From Clostridia bacterium (lineage in GTDB: Bacteria > Bacillota > Clostridia > UBA1381 > UBA9506), in assembly GCA_017549205.1 (NCBI GenBank), contig JAFYVH010000011.1, forward strand, positions 1 to 64,000: a DNA stretch of 64,000 nt, written 5' to 3'. This document shows positions 16,654 through 26,308 of this stretch, in pieces. Position 1 is the first letter of the stretch, and each line of letters starts with the position of its first letter. Both the position numbers and the translations under genes were made by a program. The notes beneath the pieces were generated by a model. That model was not told the DNA's origin. It worked only from the letters and a program-made list of their open reading frames with translations, and ran no database searches.

Positions 16654-19133
16654 GATTGAATGCTCATTTCAAGATAATCTTCTTTCGAGAGTAAAACCTC
16701 ACGGGGTTTGCTGCCGTCCTGAGGGCCAATCCAGCCCCGTTCCTCCATCTGATCAACGATGCGGGCAGCACGGGAGAAACCAATTTTTAAACGGCGCTGG
16801 AGATAAGATGCTGAAATTTTGCCGGTATCTACTGCGATTTCAATGGCACGGGGCAAGAGTTCGTCGTTGTCGCCTGCATCGTGGTCGTTATCTGCAATGG
16901 TAACGGTTTTGCCGTTTTCAATTTTTTCAATAATGTCCTCATCATAGTGTGCAGTAGAGCCGCTTTTGATAAACTCAACCACACGCTCCACCTCTTTGTC
17001 AGAAATGAAAGCACCCTGCAAACGAGTGGGCTTAGCAGAGCCCACGGGGGCAAAAAGCATGTCACCACGACCCAAAAGCTTGTCCGCACCGCCGGTGTCC
17101 AAAATGGTGCGACTGTCAATCTGCGATGAAACAGCAAAGGCAATTCTTGAAGGAATGTTTGCCTTAATAATACCTGTGATAACATCAACAGAGGGTCTTT
17201 GTGTTGCAATAACCAGGTGCATGCCGGCAGCACGAGCCATCTGTGCCAAGCGGCAAATAGAATCCTCCACCTCTTTAGGCGCTACCATCATCAAGTCAGC
17301 CAGCTCGTCAATGATAATAACAATGTGGGGCATGGTGTTTTCCTGACCTGATTCTAAAATCATTTCATTATAGCCCTTCACATCACGCACATTATATTCA
17401 GCAAACATGGCATAGCGCCGTGTCATTTCCTGCACAGCCCAATAAAGAGCGCCGGAAGCACGCCGCGGGTCAGTTACAACTGGTATCATCAGGTGCGGAA
17501 TGCCGTTATAAACATTTAATTCAACGACCTTGGGGTCAATCATTAACAATTTGACTTCGTTGGGGTCTGCTTTGTAAATAAGACTTGTAATCAAGGTGTT
17601 GATACACACACTCTTACCGGAGCCTGTGGCGCCGGCAATCAGCAAGTGAGGCATTTTGCCTAAATCAACAACAACATTTTTGCCGGTGATGTCTTTGCCC
17701 AGTCCAAAGGCAAGCTTTGAGGGGAAGCGGGCAAATTCATCAGAATCCAGCACCTCTCGAATGCTGACGGTGGAAACGGTTTTGTTAGGAATTTCAATGC
17801 CAATGGCTTCGCGACCCGGAATGGGTGCTTCAATACGCACACCGGTAGCAGCCAAACGCAGAGCAATATCATCGGAAAGACCAACAAATTTGCTAACCTT
17901 AACACCATCACCTGGTTTTAATTCGTAACGGGTAACGGTGGGACCTTTGCTCACATTCAAAAGTTTTGCATCCACATTAAAGTTTTTCAGCGTGGCAATC
18001 AGTTTTGTGGCTGTGTCTTTGAGTTCGGCACGAGAATCAAAGCTATCATCATCGTTTGCGGGGTCATTAAGCAGTGAAAAATCGGGATATGTATAAGGGA
18101 TTTTTTCAAAGGCTTCGTCTAATTCCTTTGTCATTTCCGCTTGTTCTTCTTCAGTTAAGGGTTCAGCCTTTTCTTCAGCCGGCTTCTTTTCACCGGATTC
18201 ATCACTTGTATTTTCGTCAATCGTCGAATCGACAACAGCAGGCGCCGAAGTTTCTGGAGAAGATTTTGTTTCTTCAAGCAAGACCTTATCTAAAATGGCG
18301 TCTAAATCCTTAAAGTCATAAGGAGGTTCAGCCAAGTCATCCTCGTCAATGGATATGTTTCGAATGGCCTCAGGAATATAGCTTTCGTCATCATAGGGTT
18401 TTTTGATGATTTTTGATTTAACATCATCGGCAATCGTCCGTGCAACCTCTTCATCATTAAAGTTTGCCATGCCTCTTTTTTGGTCAACGGTCAGCTGTTC
18501 GCCGGTTTTATTTTGTGCCCGCACTTCTTGGGCTGCTTTTTTCTGTACGGCTTTAACATCCATAAAGCAGCGGACAATCAAGCGGAGTAAGGCTTTTAAA
18601 GGTGACCACTTGGTTAATATCATAATGAGCACCAAAAGGAAGGTAATCAATATGATGCCGGCAGCAATCTTGCCTGCAGTGTTGGCAAAAATATCACATA
18701 AGATACCGCCGATAACACCACCGCCGTAGCCGAAGGTTCCGTATGTCCAATAGCCCTGCAGACTGGAAAGATAGAAAGGATTCACAGCCGCCATGCCGCC
18801 GAATAGTTGGAAAAGGGAAGACAAGGCCACAATCACCAAAGAGCATTGAACATATTTTTTCTTGTTTTCTTCATATTTTCGACCAATGGCACGGTGAATG
18901 CCAAAGGTGAGTAAAAGCAAGGGCGTTAAATAAGCCGGCAGGCCCAAAAGACCTGTACACAAAGCCTTTATTCCTCTGCCGATAATGCCGCTGGGGACAT
19001 AAAGGAAAACGCCCAGCAAAAGCCCTGCCACCACAATGAAAAGTGAAACAAATTCATTCTTCATGGGGGAGGCCACAGTTTGCTGTTTGGCTTTGGTTGT
19101 TTTTTTCGTTTGTTTCTTTTTTGCAGTTGCCAT
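16650..19133 (-). CDS. ftsK: DNA translocase FtsK/SpoIIIE
   Basis: A hexameric ATPase that pumps chromosomal DNA through the closing septum; in spore formers the SpoIIIE member moves DNA into the forespore. The 827-residue protein has a basic N-terminus, four or five membrane segments (about 28-175), a charged linker, and the motor domain with Walker A GATGSGKS (about 501-508) and [11 protein letters not shown]. The C-terminal gamma winged-helix domain is [21 protein letters not shown]. Start ATG 19133 has GGAG upstream. First gene of a run with ygiQ and folD. Whether it serves division, sporulation or both cannot be told. Confidence 0.96.
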   Translation of the reverse strand: MATAKKKQTKKTTKAKQQTVASPMKNEFVSLFIVVAGLLLGVFLYVPSGIIGRGIKALCTGLLGLPAYLTPLLLLTFGIHRAIGRKYEENKKKYVQCSLVIVALSSLFQLFGGMAAVNPFYLSSLQGYWTYGTFGYGGGVIGGILCDIFANTAGKIAAGIILITFLLVLIMILTKWSPLKALLRLIVRCFMDVKAVQKKAAQEVRAQNKTGEQLTVDQKRGMANFNDEEVARTIADDVKSKIIKKPYDDESYIPEAIRNISIDEDDLAEPPYDFKDLDAILDKVLLEETKSSPETSAPAVVDSTIDENTSDESGEKKPAEEKAEPLTEEEQAEMTKELDEAFEKIPYTYPDFSLLNDPANDDDSFDSRAELKDTATKLIATLKNFNVDAKLLNVSKGPTVTRYELKPGDGVKVSKFVGLSDDIALRLAATGVRIEAPIPGREAIGIEIPNKTVSTVSIREVLDSDEFARFPSKLAFGLGKDITGKNVVVDLGKMPHLLIAGATGSGKSVCINTLITSLIYKADPNEVKLLMIDPKVVELNVYNGIPHLMIPVVTDPRRASGALYWAVQEMTRRYAMFAEYNVRDVKGYNEMILESGQENTMPHIVIIIDELADLMMVAPKEVEDSICRLAQMARAAGMHLVIATQRPSVDVITGIIKANIPSRIAFAVSSQIDSRTILDTGGADKLLGRGDMLFAPVGSAKPTRLQGAFISDKEVERVVEFIKSGSTAHYDEDIIEKIENGKTVTIADNDHDAGDNDELLPRAIEIAVDTGKISASYLQRRLKIGFSRAARIVDQMEERGWIGPQDGSKPREVLLSKEDYLEMSIQS

Positions 19134-19276
19134 ATGTATATCGAATCTCCTTTTTGAGCAGATATTTTTTAATATTATATTTATTATATCATATATAAAG
19201 AAGAATTTCCAGCTTTTTTTTCGTAATTTGTAATTTATGAAAGAGGCAAAAAAGATTTTAAGATGTTAAAAAAAAG

Positions 19277-19320
19277 AAAAAGGAAGAGTGCAACCGTAGA
19301 GGTTTTCCCTTCCTTTTTTT
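19277..19320 (-). terminator. terminator after the P-loop gene
   Basis: On the minus strand AAAAAGGAAG pairs with CTTCCTTTTT, with an inner AACC/GGTT stem, followed by T-rich sequence. Confidence 0.65.
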
Positions 19321-19363
19321 GTAGATTAATTTCCGCCATAACGGTGTTAAAAAGTGTTTGAGT

Positions 19364-20365
19364 TTAAGGCAATAGCCGTGATATGATATTTTTGCGGAGA
19401 GTCATTAAAGCATCGCCATCAATCTGTGTGCCAAAATCGTTTTCTGCGCGCAGACAGGCTTCATTTGCAGCAATGATGTGTTTGATTGCGTTATCAATGG
19501 CTGCCCTGTAGCATCGGGCGATTTCCTTTATTTCTTTGGCAAAAACTGTGTCAGTATCGGGTTTTACCGCTGCTGCATAAACATCCAGCACTTCATCGCT
19601 GGGTAAAGAGGGGTCATATTCATGGGGTGCAGTCGCATCAAAAAGACAAAGATTTAATTCGCGGATGACCACCATATCTAAACTGTTGGGGTCAAAAGAA
19701 CAGTGGTAGCATTCAACATGAAAACCTTTGTCGCAGGCTGCAGCGGTCACCTTTTTTAAGAAAGTTGATTTTCCTGTTCCGGGTCTGCCTTTAATGAAAT
19801 ACCGTTTTGTACCGGATGAAAGCAGGTTGATAAAATCGACAGAGCCATTAATGGTGGCGGAACCGAAAAAACGGTGACATATACTGCCCGGATGGGTGGT
19901 GCTGTGACCGGATAAGAGCCTTTCGACTGTTTCTTTTGAAAATTGGTCTAAAGCCGCATAATCCGTGGATGTTATATAAATTTTCTCCCATTCATCATGG
20001 ATGTCCTTGGCCTCTGCAAAAGCGTCATAGGCTTTTTCCATTTGCGCGTGGTAAAGGGATAGTGCATCGTTTTTAAACAGTGTCGTAATATCTGTCCGGG
20101 GTTCATATAAGGGCACATTCATCACGGCAGTTTTTAAATCGGGCAGGACAATGCCCTCCATGGAATTGTCCAGACAATTATGGATAACATCTATGTTCAT
20201 GCGGCTTTGCTTGGCAATGGTGTAACATTCAAGCAACAGGGATGCGGCTACAGAACGGGGAAAGCCGGATAAGTAAATTACATCACGAAAGCTGTCAAAG
20301 GCATGCTCTTTAAAGCTTTTGTGTCCTTTTGAACCATTGGTTGTTAAAAAATAGTGCAGTTCCAT
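19364..20365 (-). CDS. P-loop ATPase, duplicated domain with one degenerate half
   Basis: A 333-residue cytoplasmic protein of an uncharacterised ATPase family (I recall the label PRK06851). The C-terminal half has Walker A GRPGTGKST (193-201) followed by VECYHCSFDPNSLDMVVI. The N-terminal half has the same layout (YLSGFPRSVAASLL at 31-44, then IDVIHNCLDNSMEGIVLPDL), but the P-loop Gly-Lys-Ser is lost. ATG 20365 is chosen because it is the family-like start (MELHYFLTTNG) and GGAG lies 11 bases upstream; the frame is open to 20440. It lies downstream of spoVAC, separated by a terminator. Confidence 0.75.
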   Translation of the reverse strand: MELHYFLTTNGSKGHKSFKEHAFDSFRDVIYLSGFPRSVAASLLLECYTIAKQSRMNIDVIHNCLDNSMEGIVLPDLKTAVMNVPLYEPRTDITTLFKNDALSLYHAQMEKAYDAFAEAKDIHDEWEKIYITSTDYAALDQFSKETVERLLSGHSTTHPGSICHRFFGSATINGSVDFINLLSSGTKRYFIKGRPGTGKSTFLKKVTAAACDKGFHVECYHCSFDPNSLDMVVIRELNLCLFDATAPHEYDPSLPSDEVLDVYAAAVKPDTDTVFAKEIKEIARCYRAAIDNAIKHIIAANEACLRAENDFGTQIDGDALMTLRKNIISRLLP

Positions 20366-20455
20366 ATGAAGATACACTCCTTTCATCAATAGTGTATGCA
20401 GGAGCAGGGTTTTGCTATACCATAAACGCTCAATAAACACCGCCTGTGAATAAAT

Positions 20456-20483
20456 AAAGGCGCCGATAAAAACCGGTGCCTTT
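20456..20483 (-). terminator. terminator of spoVAC
   Basis: Stem AAAGGCACCGG / CGGCGCCTTT (minus strand, one G-T pair) 14 bases past the spoVAC stop. Confidence 0.65.
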
Positions 20484-20496
20484 GTGGTATATGCAG

Positions 20497-20943
20497 TTAA
20501 AATAATGACATGATAAAATAGATAATTCCCACCAAAACGGAAGAGAGTATACCATAAACCAAAACAGGTCCGGCGATAACAAACATTTTGGCTGCAAGTC
20601 CCAAAACCAAGCCTTCGCTTTTAAACTCCATAGCGGGTGACACCACGGAATTGGCAAAACCGGTAATGGGAACAATGGTGCCGGCACCGGCGACCTTGGC
20701 AATGCGGTCATACACCCCAATACCTGTTAAAAAAGCACCCAAAAATACCATGATGATGGAAGTGGTTGATGAAACGGTTTCAGCATCAAGAGCCGTCATG
20801 CGTAGTCCGTCTGCAATGAGCTGTCCGATTATACAGATGGCTCCGCCAAATAAAAAAGCAAAGAAAATATCTTTACCCAGGGTAGAATTGGGTGTTTTTT
20901 TATCAATATATTTTTTATAATCCTGTTTGGTCATGTTTTGCAT
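20497..20943 (-). CDS. spoVAC: stage V sporulation protein AC
   Basis: SpoVAC is a membrane subunit of the SpoVA channel that moves Ca-dipicolinic acid across the inner spore membrane and, in B. subtilis, acts as a mechanosensitive channel. The 148-residue protein has the family motifs LTGIGVYDRIAKVAGAG and VPITGFANSVVSPAMEFKSEG and about four membrane segments. AAAGGAAG precedes ATG 20943. No spoVAD or spoVAE follows, and a terminator comes directly after the gene. A 45-codon gene lies 32 bases upstream on the same strand. Confidence 0.96.
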   Translation of the reverse strand: MQNMTKQDYKKYIDKKTPNSTLGKDIFFAFLFGGAICIIGQLIADGLRMTALDAETVSSTTSIIMVFLGAFLTGIGVYDRIAKVAGAGTIVPITGFANSVVSPAMEFKSEGLVLGLAAKMFVIAGPVLVYGILSSVLVGIIYFIMSLF

Positions 20944-20975
20944 AGAAAACTTCCTTTCAAGGTGATGAACTTTTA

Positions 20976-21113
20976 TTATTTACAGTAAGCTGCAACAAAA
21001 ACAGCGTCGGTTTTATATTCCTGCTCTGCCATACGGTATTCTCTGATGATGCCGGCACACAAGGTTAAAACAGCAATACAAAGCAGGCAAAGTCGCAAAA
21101 GTTTTGTTTTCAT
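20976..21113 (-). CDS. 45-residue single-pass membrane peptide upstream of spoVAC
   Basis: A short open frame begins with ATG 21113 preceded by GAGGGAGGA, one of the strongest ribosome sites in the window. The product starts MKTKLLRLCLLCIAVLTLC, a typical basic-hydrophobic membrane anchor or signal, and continues as a short hydrophilic tail (REYRMAEQEYKTDAVF) ending in YCK. The stop is 32 bases before the spoVAC start on the same strand, so it is probably co-transcribed. I do not recognise the family. The ribosome site and position make it credible; it could be a spore-membrane peptide. Confidence 0.65.
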   Translation of the reverse strand: MKTKLLRLCLLCIAVLTLCAGIIREYRMAEQEYKTDAVFVAAYCK

Positions 21114-21242
21114 AGTGATTCCTCCCTCTTAATCATAGGTTTTGAAAAAAAGAGAAATTTTATTCTTTCTGCTTGTCTTTTTTTCTGCATTTTAGTAAAA
21201 TATAAATATATGGGAATGATAGGCTGTAACAGGAGTGAGAAA

Positions 21243-22070
21243 ATGAAGAAAAAGATTATTTTTTTCACATGCGTCGTTGTGATTTTGATTGCATGGGTTG
21301 TTTGTGATTTTTTTGCCGCGGTTAACACAAAGCAGCCTGTTTTACAGGATTTAACACCACTTTTTGAAAAAACAACTTTTACAGAAGAAGAATATAAATT
21401 GATTTTTGAGCAAACCGGTCTGGGTCGTGGGGCAGTTGATGCTTTGCGGACACAAGAAGATTTTGCAAAAGAGCTTCAGGCTTTTCAAAATCAAAAACAA
21501 AAGCCCTTGCGCTATAAACAAAGCTTTATGTTTTTTCCCACCACAACGGCGGAGATTTTAAAAGATGAGCAGGATAACGCCCGCTATCTTACATTACCAC
21601 CACTTAAGGCAGGGGATATTTTAATCACGAAATCAACAAAAACTTTATTATACAGGCATGGTCACGCAGGACTTGTGCTGGAACCAAATTGGAGCACCAT
21701 CGAATCTTTAATGATTGGAAGCCCTTCTGAAAGACTTTCTATTGACAACTGGCTGTCATATCCCACTCTTTTGGTTTTGCGCCCCAAAGATATGTCAGAA
21801 GAAGATTGCCGCAAGGTTACAGAATATGCCCGCGCCCATCTGTTGGGCGTGCCCTATGACCTGCTAACCGGGATTTTGAAAAAGGATAAGTCAGCTCTAG
21901 AATCCATTGACGGAACCCAGTGTGCACATTTAATATGGCAGGCATATTATAAAGCGGGGCTGGATTTAGATGCGGATAAAGGTTGGCTGGTAACCCCCTA
22001 TGATATTGCCAAAAGTCCCCATTTGGAAATTGTCTTTTCCTACGGATTTGGCGAAGAGGGGACCTGGTAG
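21243..22070 (+). CDS. YiiX/YebB-like permuted papain-fold hydrolase, membrane anchored
   Basis: A 275-residue protein with an N-terminal membrane anchor (residues 4-23, KIIFFTCVVVILIAWVV). The outside domain carries the circularly permuted NlpC/P60-like signature: GDILITKST, then YRHGHAGLV (catalytic His), and later DGTQCAHLIWQAYYKAG (catalytic Cys). YiiX-type proteins are thought to be thiol hydrolases or acyltransferases; the substrate is unknown and cell-wall action is only a guess. ATG 21243 follows AGGAG. Confidence 0.82.
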   Translation: MKKKIIFFTCVVVILIAWVVCDFFAAVNTKQPVLQDLTPLFEKTTFTEEEYKLIFEQTGLGRGAVDALRTQEDFAKELQAFQNQKQKPLRYKQSFMFFPTTTAEILKDEQDNARYLTLPPLKAGDILITKSTKTLLYRHGHAGLVLEPNWSTIESLMIGSPSERLSIDNWLSYPTLLVLRPKDMSEEDCRKVTEYARAHLLGVPYDLLTGILKKDKSALESIDGTQCAHLIWQAYYKAGLDLDADKGWLVTPYDIAKSPHLEIVFSYGFGEEGTW

Positions 22071-22138
22071 GGCTCTTCTTTGGCAAGTTTGAATAAAGGA
22101 AATATATGAATTTTTGTTAAATTATTCTGCTTTTACTA

Positions 22139-22168
22139 TTGAAAAAGGAATAATGTTTGTGTTATAAT
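22139..22168 (+). promoter_or_regulatory. sigma-A type promoter of tig-clpP-clpX
   Basis: TTGAAA (22139-22144), 18-base spacer, TATAAT (22163-22168), about 90 bases before tig. Confidence 0.75.
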
Positions 22169-22208
22169 GTTAAAATGTGGGTTAAAAAGGAAGTTTTTTA
22201 GCCAAACC

Positions 22209-22230
22209 TTTGATTCTTATGTGAATCAAA
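22209..22230 (+). promoter_or_regulatory. inverted repeat in the tig leader
   Basis: TTTGATTC and GAATCAAA form a perfect 8-bp inverted repeat with a six-base centre between promoter and ribosome site. It fits neither CIRCE nor the CtsR heptad. It may be an operator or a leader stem-loop. Confidence 0.4.
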
Positions 22231-22259
22231 TTGAGGAATAGTAGGAGGACGAAAGAAAG

Positions 22260-23816
22260 ATGAGTAGTGTATTGGACAAAAAGGAAAAAAACATCGTTGA
22301 CTTCACCATGACGGTTTCAGCTGAAACCTTTGCAGAAGCCCTTGACCGGTCTTTCCGCAAGAATGTGAAGAACATCGCTATGCCCGGTTTCAGAAAGGGC
22401 AAAGCTCCCAGAAAGTTGATTGAAAAAACTTATGGCGAAGCAATTTTTTATGATGATGCCATTGATTTTGATTTTCCGTCTGAATATGAGGCGGCCATCT
22501 CTGAATTAGCTTTAGAGCCTGTTGATGCACCGAAATTAGACATTAAAGAAATTGGTGCCGGCAAAGATTTAGTTATGACTGTCACCGTAACCGTTAAGCC
22601 TGAATTTGAATTGGGCGAATATACCGGTATAAAACTGGAAGAAATTGTACATACTGTATCTGACGAAGATGTTGATCGCGAGCTTTCACAAAAGCAAGAG
22701 CGCAATGCAAGACTGGTCAGCGTTTCTGACCGTGCTGTTAAAGAAGGCGACATTGCCAACATCAATTATGAAGGCTTTGTTGATGGTGTGGCATTTGCCG
22801 GTGGTCAGGCTGACAATTTTGATTTAACCATTGGTAGCGGTCAGTTCATCCCCGGTTTTGAAGACCAGATTGTTGGCAAAACTGCAGGTGAAGAGTTTGA
22901 TGTGAATGTAACCTTCCCCGAAGAGTATCATGCCGAAGATTTAAAGGGCAAGCCGGCTGTGTTCAAAGTGAAGGTTAACAGCATACAATATAAAGAGTTA
23001 CCTGCTTTAGATGATGAGTTTGCAAAAGATGTCAGCGAATTTGACACTTTAGACGAATTAAAAGCCGACATTTGTGCAAAATTAACAGAACAGGCAGACC
23101 AGGCAGCTAAACAGGAGCGTGAAAATGCTGTTATTGATAAGCTGGTTGAAGATACTGAAATTGATGTGCCCGATTGCATGATTGACAATCGCGTTGAATC
23201 TATCATTCGTGAAAACAACATGCGTATGGCTCAGCAGGGTATCTCTTTTGAACAATATCTGTCCTATATCGGCACATCTCTTGACCAGTTCAAGACCATG
23301 ATGCGCCCCAATGCAGAAAAGCAGGTTAGAGCAAATCTGATTTTAGAAGCTATTGTTAAGAAAGAAGCTTTTGAAATTACAGATGAAATGCTGGACGATA
23401 AAGTTAAAGAAATGGCAGAAATGTATCACATGGAAGCGGATAAGTTAAAGGAAAATCTGCGCGATGCTGATAAAGAAAACATTAAAGAAGACATGAAGAT
23501 GGAAAAAGCTGTTGCATACTTAGTTGATAATGCAAAGTGGAGCAAAGCTAAGGCTAAAGCTGCTGCTAAAACAACAAAGGCAGCGCCTGCTAAAGAAGCT
23601 GAAGAAAAGCCCGCTGCAAAGAAGACAGCAGCAAAGTCCACAACCGCGAAGTCTACAACTGCAAAAAAGACAACTGCAGCCAAGTCTACCACTGCAAAGA
23701 CAACCGCAGCTAAATCAACTGCTGCTAAGTCAACCGCAGCAAAGAAGACAACTGCAACCAAGTCTACAACTGCTAAAAAAACTGAGAAGAAGGAAAAAAC
23801 GGAGGTAGAAGCATGA
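22260..23816 (+). CDS. tig: trigger factor with histone-H1-like C-terminal tail
   Basis: Trigger factor is the ribosome-bound chaperone and prolyl isomerase for nascent chains. Residues 1-426 show the standard order: ribosome-binding domain with [15 protein letters not shown] (signature at about 39-50), FKBP domain ([12 protein letters not shown] to [10 protein letters not shown], about 160-245), then the helical chaperone domain. Unlike ordinary members, about 90 residues follow, made of Lys-Ala-Thr/Ser units ([18 protein letters not shown]) ending in [12 protein letters not shown]. This resembles the basic tails of histone H1 and bacterial HU/H1-like proteins. GGAGGACG precedes ATG 22260. 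The stop overlaps the clpP start as ATGA. Confidence 0.95.
   Translation: MSSVLDKKEKNIVDFTMTVSAETFAEALDRSFRKNVKNIAMPGFRKGKAPRKLIEKTYGEAIFYDDAIDFDFPSEYEAAISELALEPVDAPKLDIKEIGAGKDLVMTVTVTVKPEFELGEYTGIKLEEIVHTVSDEDVDRELSQKQERNARLVSVSDRAVKEGDIANINYEGFVDGVAFAGGQADNFDLTIGSGQFIPGFEDQIVGKTAGEEFDVNVTFPEEYHAEDLKGKPAVFKVKVNSIQYKELPALDDEFAKDVSEFDTLDELKADICAKLTEQADQAAKQERENAVIDKLVEDTEIDVPDCMIDNRVESIIRENNMRMAQQGISFEQYLSYIGTSLDQFKTMMRPNAEKQVRANLILEAIVKKEAFEITDEMLDDKVKEMAEMYHMEADKLKENLRDADKENIKEDMKMEKAVAYLVDNAKWSKAKAKAAAKTTKAAPAKEAEEKPAAKKTAAKSTTAKSTTAKKTTAAKSTTAKTTAAKSTAAKSTAAKKTTATKSTTAKKTEKKEKTEVEA
23550..23790 (+). repeat. Lys-Ala-Thr coding repeat in the tig 3' end
   Basis: Imperfect tandem units built on AAGTCTACAACTGC-like 12-15 base blocks encode the basic tail of trigger factor. 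Such arrays easily change length. Confidence 0.8.
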
Positions 23817-24394
23817 GCTTAGTTCCCGTTGTTGTTGAGCAAACCAATCGTGGTGAGCGCTCTTACGACATTTTTTCAAGACTGCTTAAAGATCGTATCA
23901 TTTTTCTCTCTGAAGAGGTGAACGATGTAACAGCCAGTCTTGTTGTGGCACAGCTATTGTTCTTAGAGGGCGAAGATCCTGATAAAGACATTCAGTTTTA
24001 CATTAACAGTCCCGGTGGTTCCATCACCAGCGGTATGGCCATTTATGACACGATGCAATACATAAAGTGCGATGTGTCAACAATCTGTATTGGTATGGCA
24101 GCCAGCATGGGTGCGTTTTTGTTAGCGGCCGGTGCCCCGGGAAAACGGTTTGCTTTGCCAAACAGTGAAATTATGATTCATCAGCCTTTAGGCGGCATGA
24201 AAGGTCAGGCAACTGACATTAAAATCCATGCAGATCGCATCATCAAAATCAAAGAAACATTAAACAAGATTTTGAGCGAAAGAACAGGCAAACCTCTTGA
24301 AGTGATTGAACGCGACACAGAGCGCGATAACTTCATGACGGCAGAAGAAGCCAAAGCCTATGGCTTGATTGACCAGGTCATTGAGCATAGATAG
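23813..24394 (+). CDS. clpP: ATP-dependent Clp protease proteolytic subunit
   Basis: The 193-residue serine protease forms the tetradecameric chamber that works with ClpX or ClpC. The catalytic triad is visible: S98 in [10 protein letters not shown]123 in MIHQPLGG, and D172 in the ERD context. [16 protein letters not shown] is also typical. Its ATG overlaps the tig stop, and clpX follows after 56 bases, giving the classic tig-clpP-clpX order. Confidence 0.98.
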   Translation: MSLVPVVVEQTNRGERSYDIFSRLLKDRIIFLSEEVNDVTASLVVAQLLFLEGEDPDKDIQFYINSPGGSITSGMAIYDTMQYIKCDVSTICIGMAASMGAFLLAAGAPGKRFALPNSEIMIHQPLGGMKGQATDIKIHADRIIKIKETLNKILSERTGKPLEVIERDTERDNFMTAEEAKAYGLIDQVIEHR

Positions 24395-24450
24395 GTTAAG
24401 GGCCCGGGCCTGCGTCTAAATGGGAAAAACAAGTAAGTGAGGTGCGTATT

Positions 24451-25723
24451 TTGGCAAGTAAAGGCAGCAAAAACGAGCCGCGTTGTAATTTTTGCGGTCT
24501 GTATGAAAGTCAGGTTCTGAAGCTTTTTAAAGGACCAAATGTTAATATTTGCAACGAATGTATTGCCATGTGCAATCACTACATGGGCAACAATTTTGAC
24601 TTTATTGAAACCGATATTAATTTAACGGGACTTCCAAAACCGAGGGATATTAAAGAGCAGCTTGACCAATATGTCATTGGGCAGGAAAACGCTAAAAAAA
24701 CCCTTGCTGTTGCCGTGTATAACCACTATAAACGAATTGAAAATCAACGGCAGACAGGCGATGTTGACATTCAAAAGTCAAACATTTTGTTATTGGGTCC
24801 TACCGGCTCGGGTAAAACTTTATTAGCTCAAACCCTGGCTAAAATTTTAAATGTGCCTTTTGCCATTGCCGATGCAACCACATTAACAGAGGCAGGCTAT
24901 GTTGGTGAAGATGTTGAGAACATTTTGCTCAAACTGATTCAGGCTGCCGATGGTTCAATAGAAGAAGCACAGCGAGGCATCATCTATATTGATGAAATTG
25001 ACAAAATCACAAGAAAGTCTGAAAACACATCTATCACCCGTGATGTAAGCGGTGAGGGCGTGCAACAGGCATTGTTAAAAATTTTGGAAGGCACGGTGGC
25101 CTCTGTGCCCCCGACCGGCGGCAGAAAGCATCCCCATCAGGAATTTCTGCAAATTGACACCACAAACATTTTGTTTATTTGCGGCGGTGCCTTTGAGGGC
25201 ATTGAAAAAATTATTGAGCGTCGCACTGGCACAAAAACCTTGGGTTTTGGCGGTGAAGTGCTTTCTAAAAACAGCCGTGACATTGGCAAAATTTTATCCT
25301 TAATGGAGCCTCAGGATTTGTTAAAGTTTGGTCTCATTCCTGAACTTGTTGGTCGTTTGCCGGTGATTACCACTCTGGATATGCTTGACCAGGAAGCACT
25401 GGTTAACATCATTCGCGAGCCTAAAAATGCGCTTTTAAAACAGTATAAAAAAGCTGTTTGAATTAGACGGGGTGAAACTGGATGTGGAAGAAGAGGCTGT
25501 TTTAGCTATTGCGCAAAAGGCCTTAGACCGCAAAACAGGTGCCCGTGGCTTGCGTTCTATTATGGAGGAAACCTTGCGGGATATTATGTATTCCCTGCCT
25601 TCAGAGGAAAATGTGGCCAAGTGTGTTATTACAAAGGCCTGTGTTACAGATAAAAAGAAACCCGATGTGATTTACAAAGAGAAAAAAGCAAAACAGAAGG
25701 TTTTAAATGAATCCGTATCATAA
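24451..25723 (+). pseudogene. clpX: ClpX, ATP-dependent unfoldase, interrupted by a frameshift
   Basis: ClpX unfolds substrates and feeds them to ClpP. The first frame (TTG 24451 to TGA 25461, 336 codons) has the N-terminal zinc finger (C12, C15, C34, C37), Walker A GPTGSGKT (116-123), IIYIDEID, and the sensor region to [10 protein letters not shown]. The protein then continues without a gap in another frame as [24 protein letters not shown] to 25723 (open from 25472). The break is a run of six A near 25449; five A would restore one frame. A real mutation, an assembly error in a homopolymer, or slippage in the A run would all give this picture. TTG 24451 is favoured because GAGGTG lies before it. 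Confidence 0.9.
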
Positions 25724-25729
25724 ATGAAT

Positions 25730-25753
25730 AGGGCGGCTTGGTCCGCCCTTTTT
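25730..25753 (+). terminator. terminator of the tig-clpP-clpX unit
   Basis: AGGGCGG / CCGCCCT with a six-base loop and five T. Confidence 0.88.
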
Positions 25754-25782
25754 CCTTATCTTGATGCAGAGGAGAGATTGTT

Positions 25783-26280
25783 ATGAAATTCATTGAAATC
25801 GGACAAGTGGTGAACACCCATGGTGTTCGCGGGGAAATTAAGTTAAATCCATGGACAGACAGCTTAGAGGCGCTTTTAGAAACAGAGGTTTTTTATTATA
25901 TGGATAAAGGGCAGGAGAGACCCTTGCATGTAGAGCGCATTCGCATTCACAAAAACTGTGCCATCATTCAATTAGAGGAAATTCAAACCATGAATGAAGC
26001 AGAACGCTTTCGTGGACAGACCCTTTATGTTGAAAGAGATGAACAGCTGCCGGAGGGACGATATTACATTGTGGACTTAATCGGTCTTCGGGTTTTAACA
26101 GATGATGGTGAGTTGGGTAAGGTGACCGATGTGCTGCAAACCGGCGCCAATGATGTTTATGAGGTGCGGGGTGAGGGCAAGCCCATTTATTTGCCGGCGC
26201 TTTCTCATGTGGTTTTAGAAGTTAACATTGAAGAAGGCTATATGCGGGTCAAAATTCCGGCAGGTCTTTTGGACGACTGA
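25783..26280 (+). CDS. rimM: 16S rRNA processing protein RimM
   Basis: RimM assists maturation of the 30S head. The 165-residue product has the N-terminal RimM barrel (GQVVNTHGVRGEIKLNPWTD) and the PRC-barrel part (RYYIVDLIGLRVLTDDGELG). GAGGAGAG precedes ATG 25783. It is followed by trmD, the usual partner, but rpsP and rplS are not next to it here. Confidence 0.96.
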   Translation: MKFIEIGQVVNTHGVRGEIKLNPWTDSLEALLETEVFYYMDKGQERPLHVERIRIHKNCAIIQLEEIQTMNEAERFRGQTLYVERDEQLPEGRYYIVDLIGLRVLTDDGELGKVTDVLQTGANDVYEVRGEGKPIYLPALSHVVLEVNIEEGYMRVKIPAGLLDD

Positions 26281-26308
26281 AACATTATGTACATAAGGAT
26301 GGACAATT

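Noticed and set aside
22139..22259. CIRCE or CtsR operator upstream of tig-clpP-clpX
   Set aside because: No TTAGCACTC-N9-GAGTGCTAA and no tandem GGTCAAA heptads; the inverted repeat present has a different sequence.
23426..23761. Long minus-strand frame with Ala-Val repeats opposite the end of trigger factor
   Set aside because: It is the antisense of the Lys-Ala-Thr codon repeat; no ribosome site and only repetitive residues.
23524..23808. Plus-strand Gln/Leu/Arg-rich frame inside tig
   Set aside because: A frame-shifted reading of the same repeat.
25440..25475. Programmed -1 frameshift in clpX at the A run
   Set aside because: The correct continuation needs a +1 shift (or loss of one A), not -1, and no stimulatory hairpin is evident; left as lesion, error or slippage.
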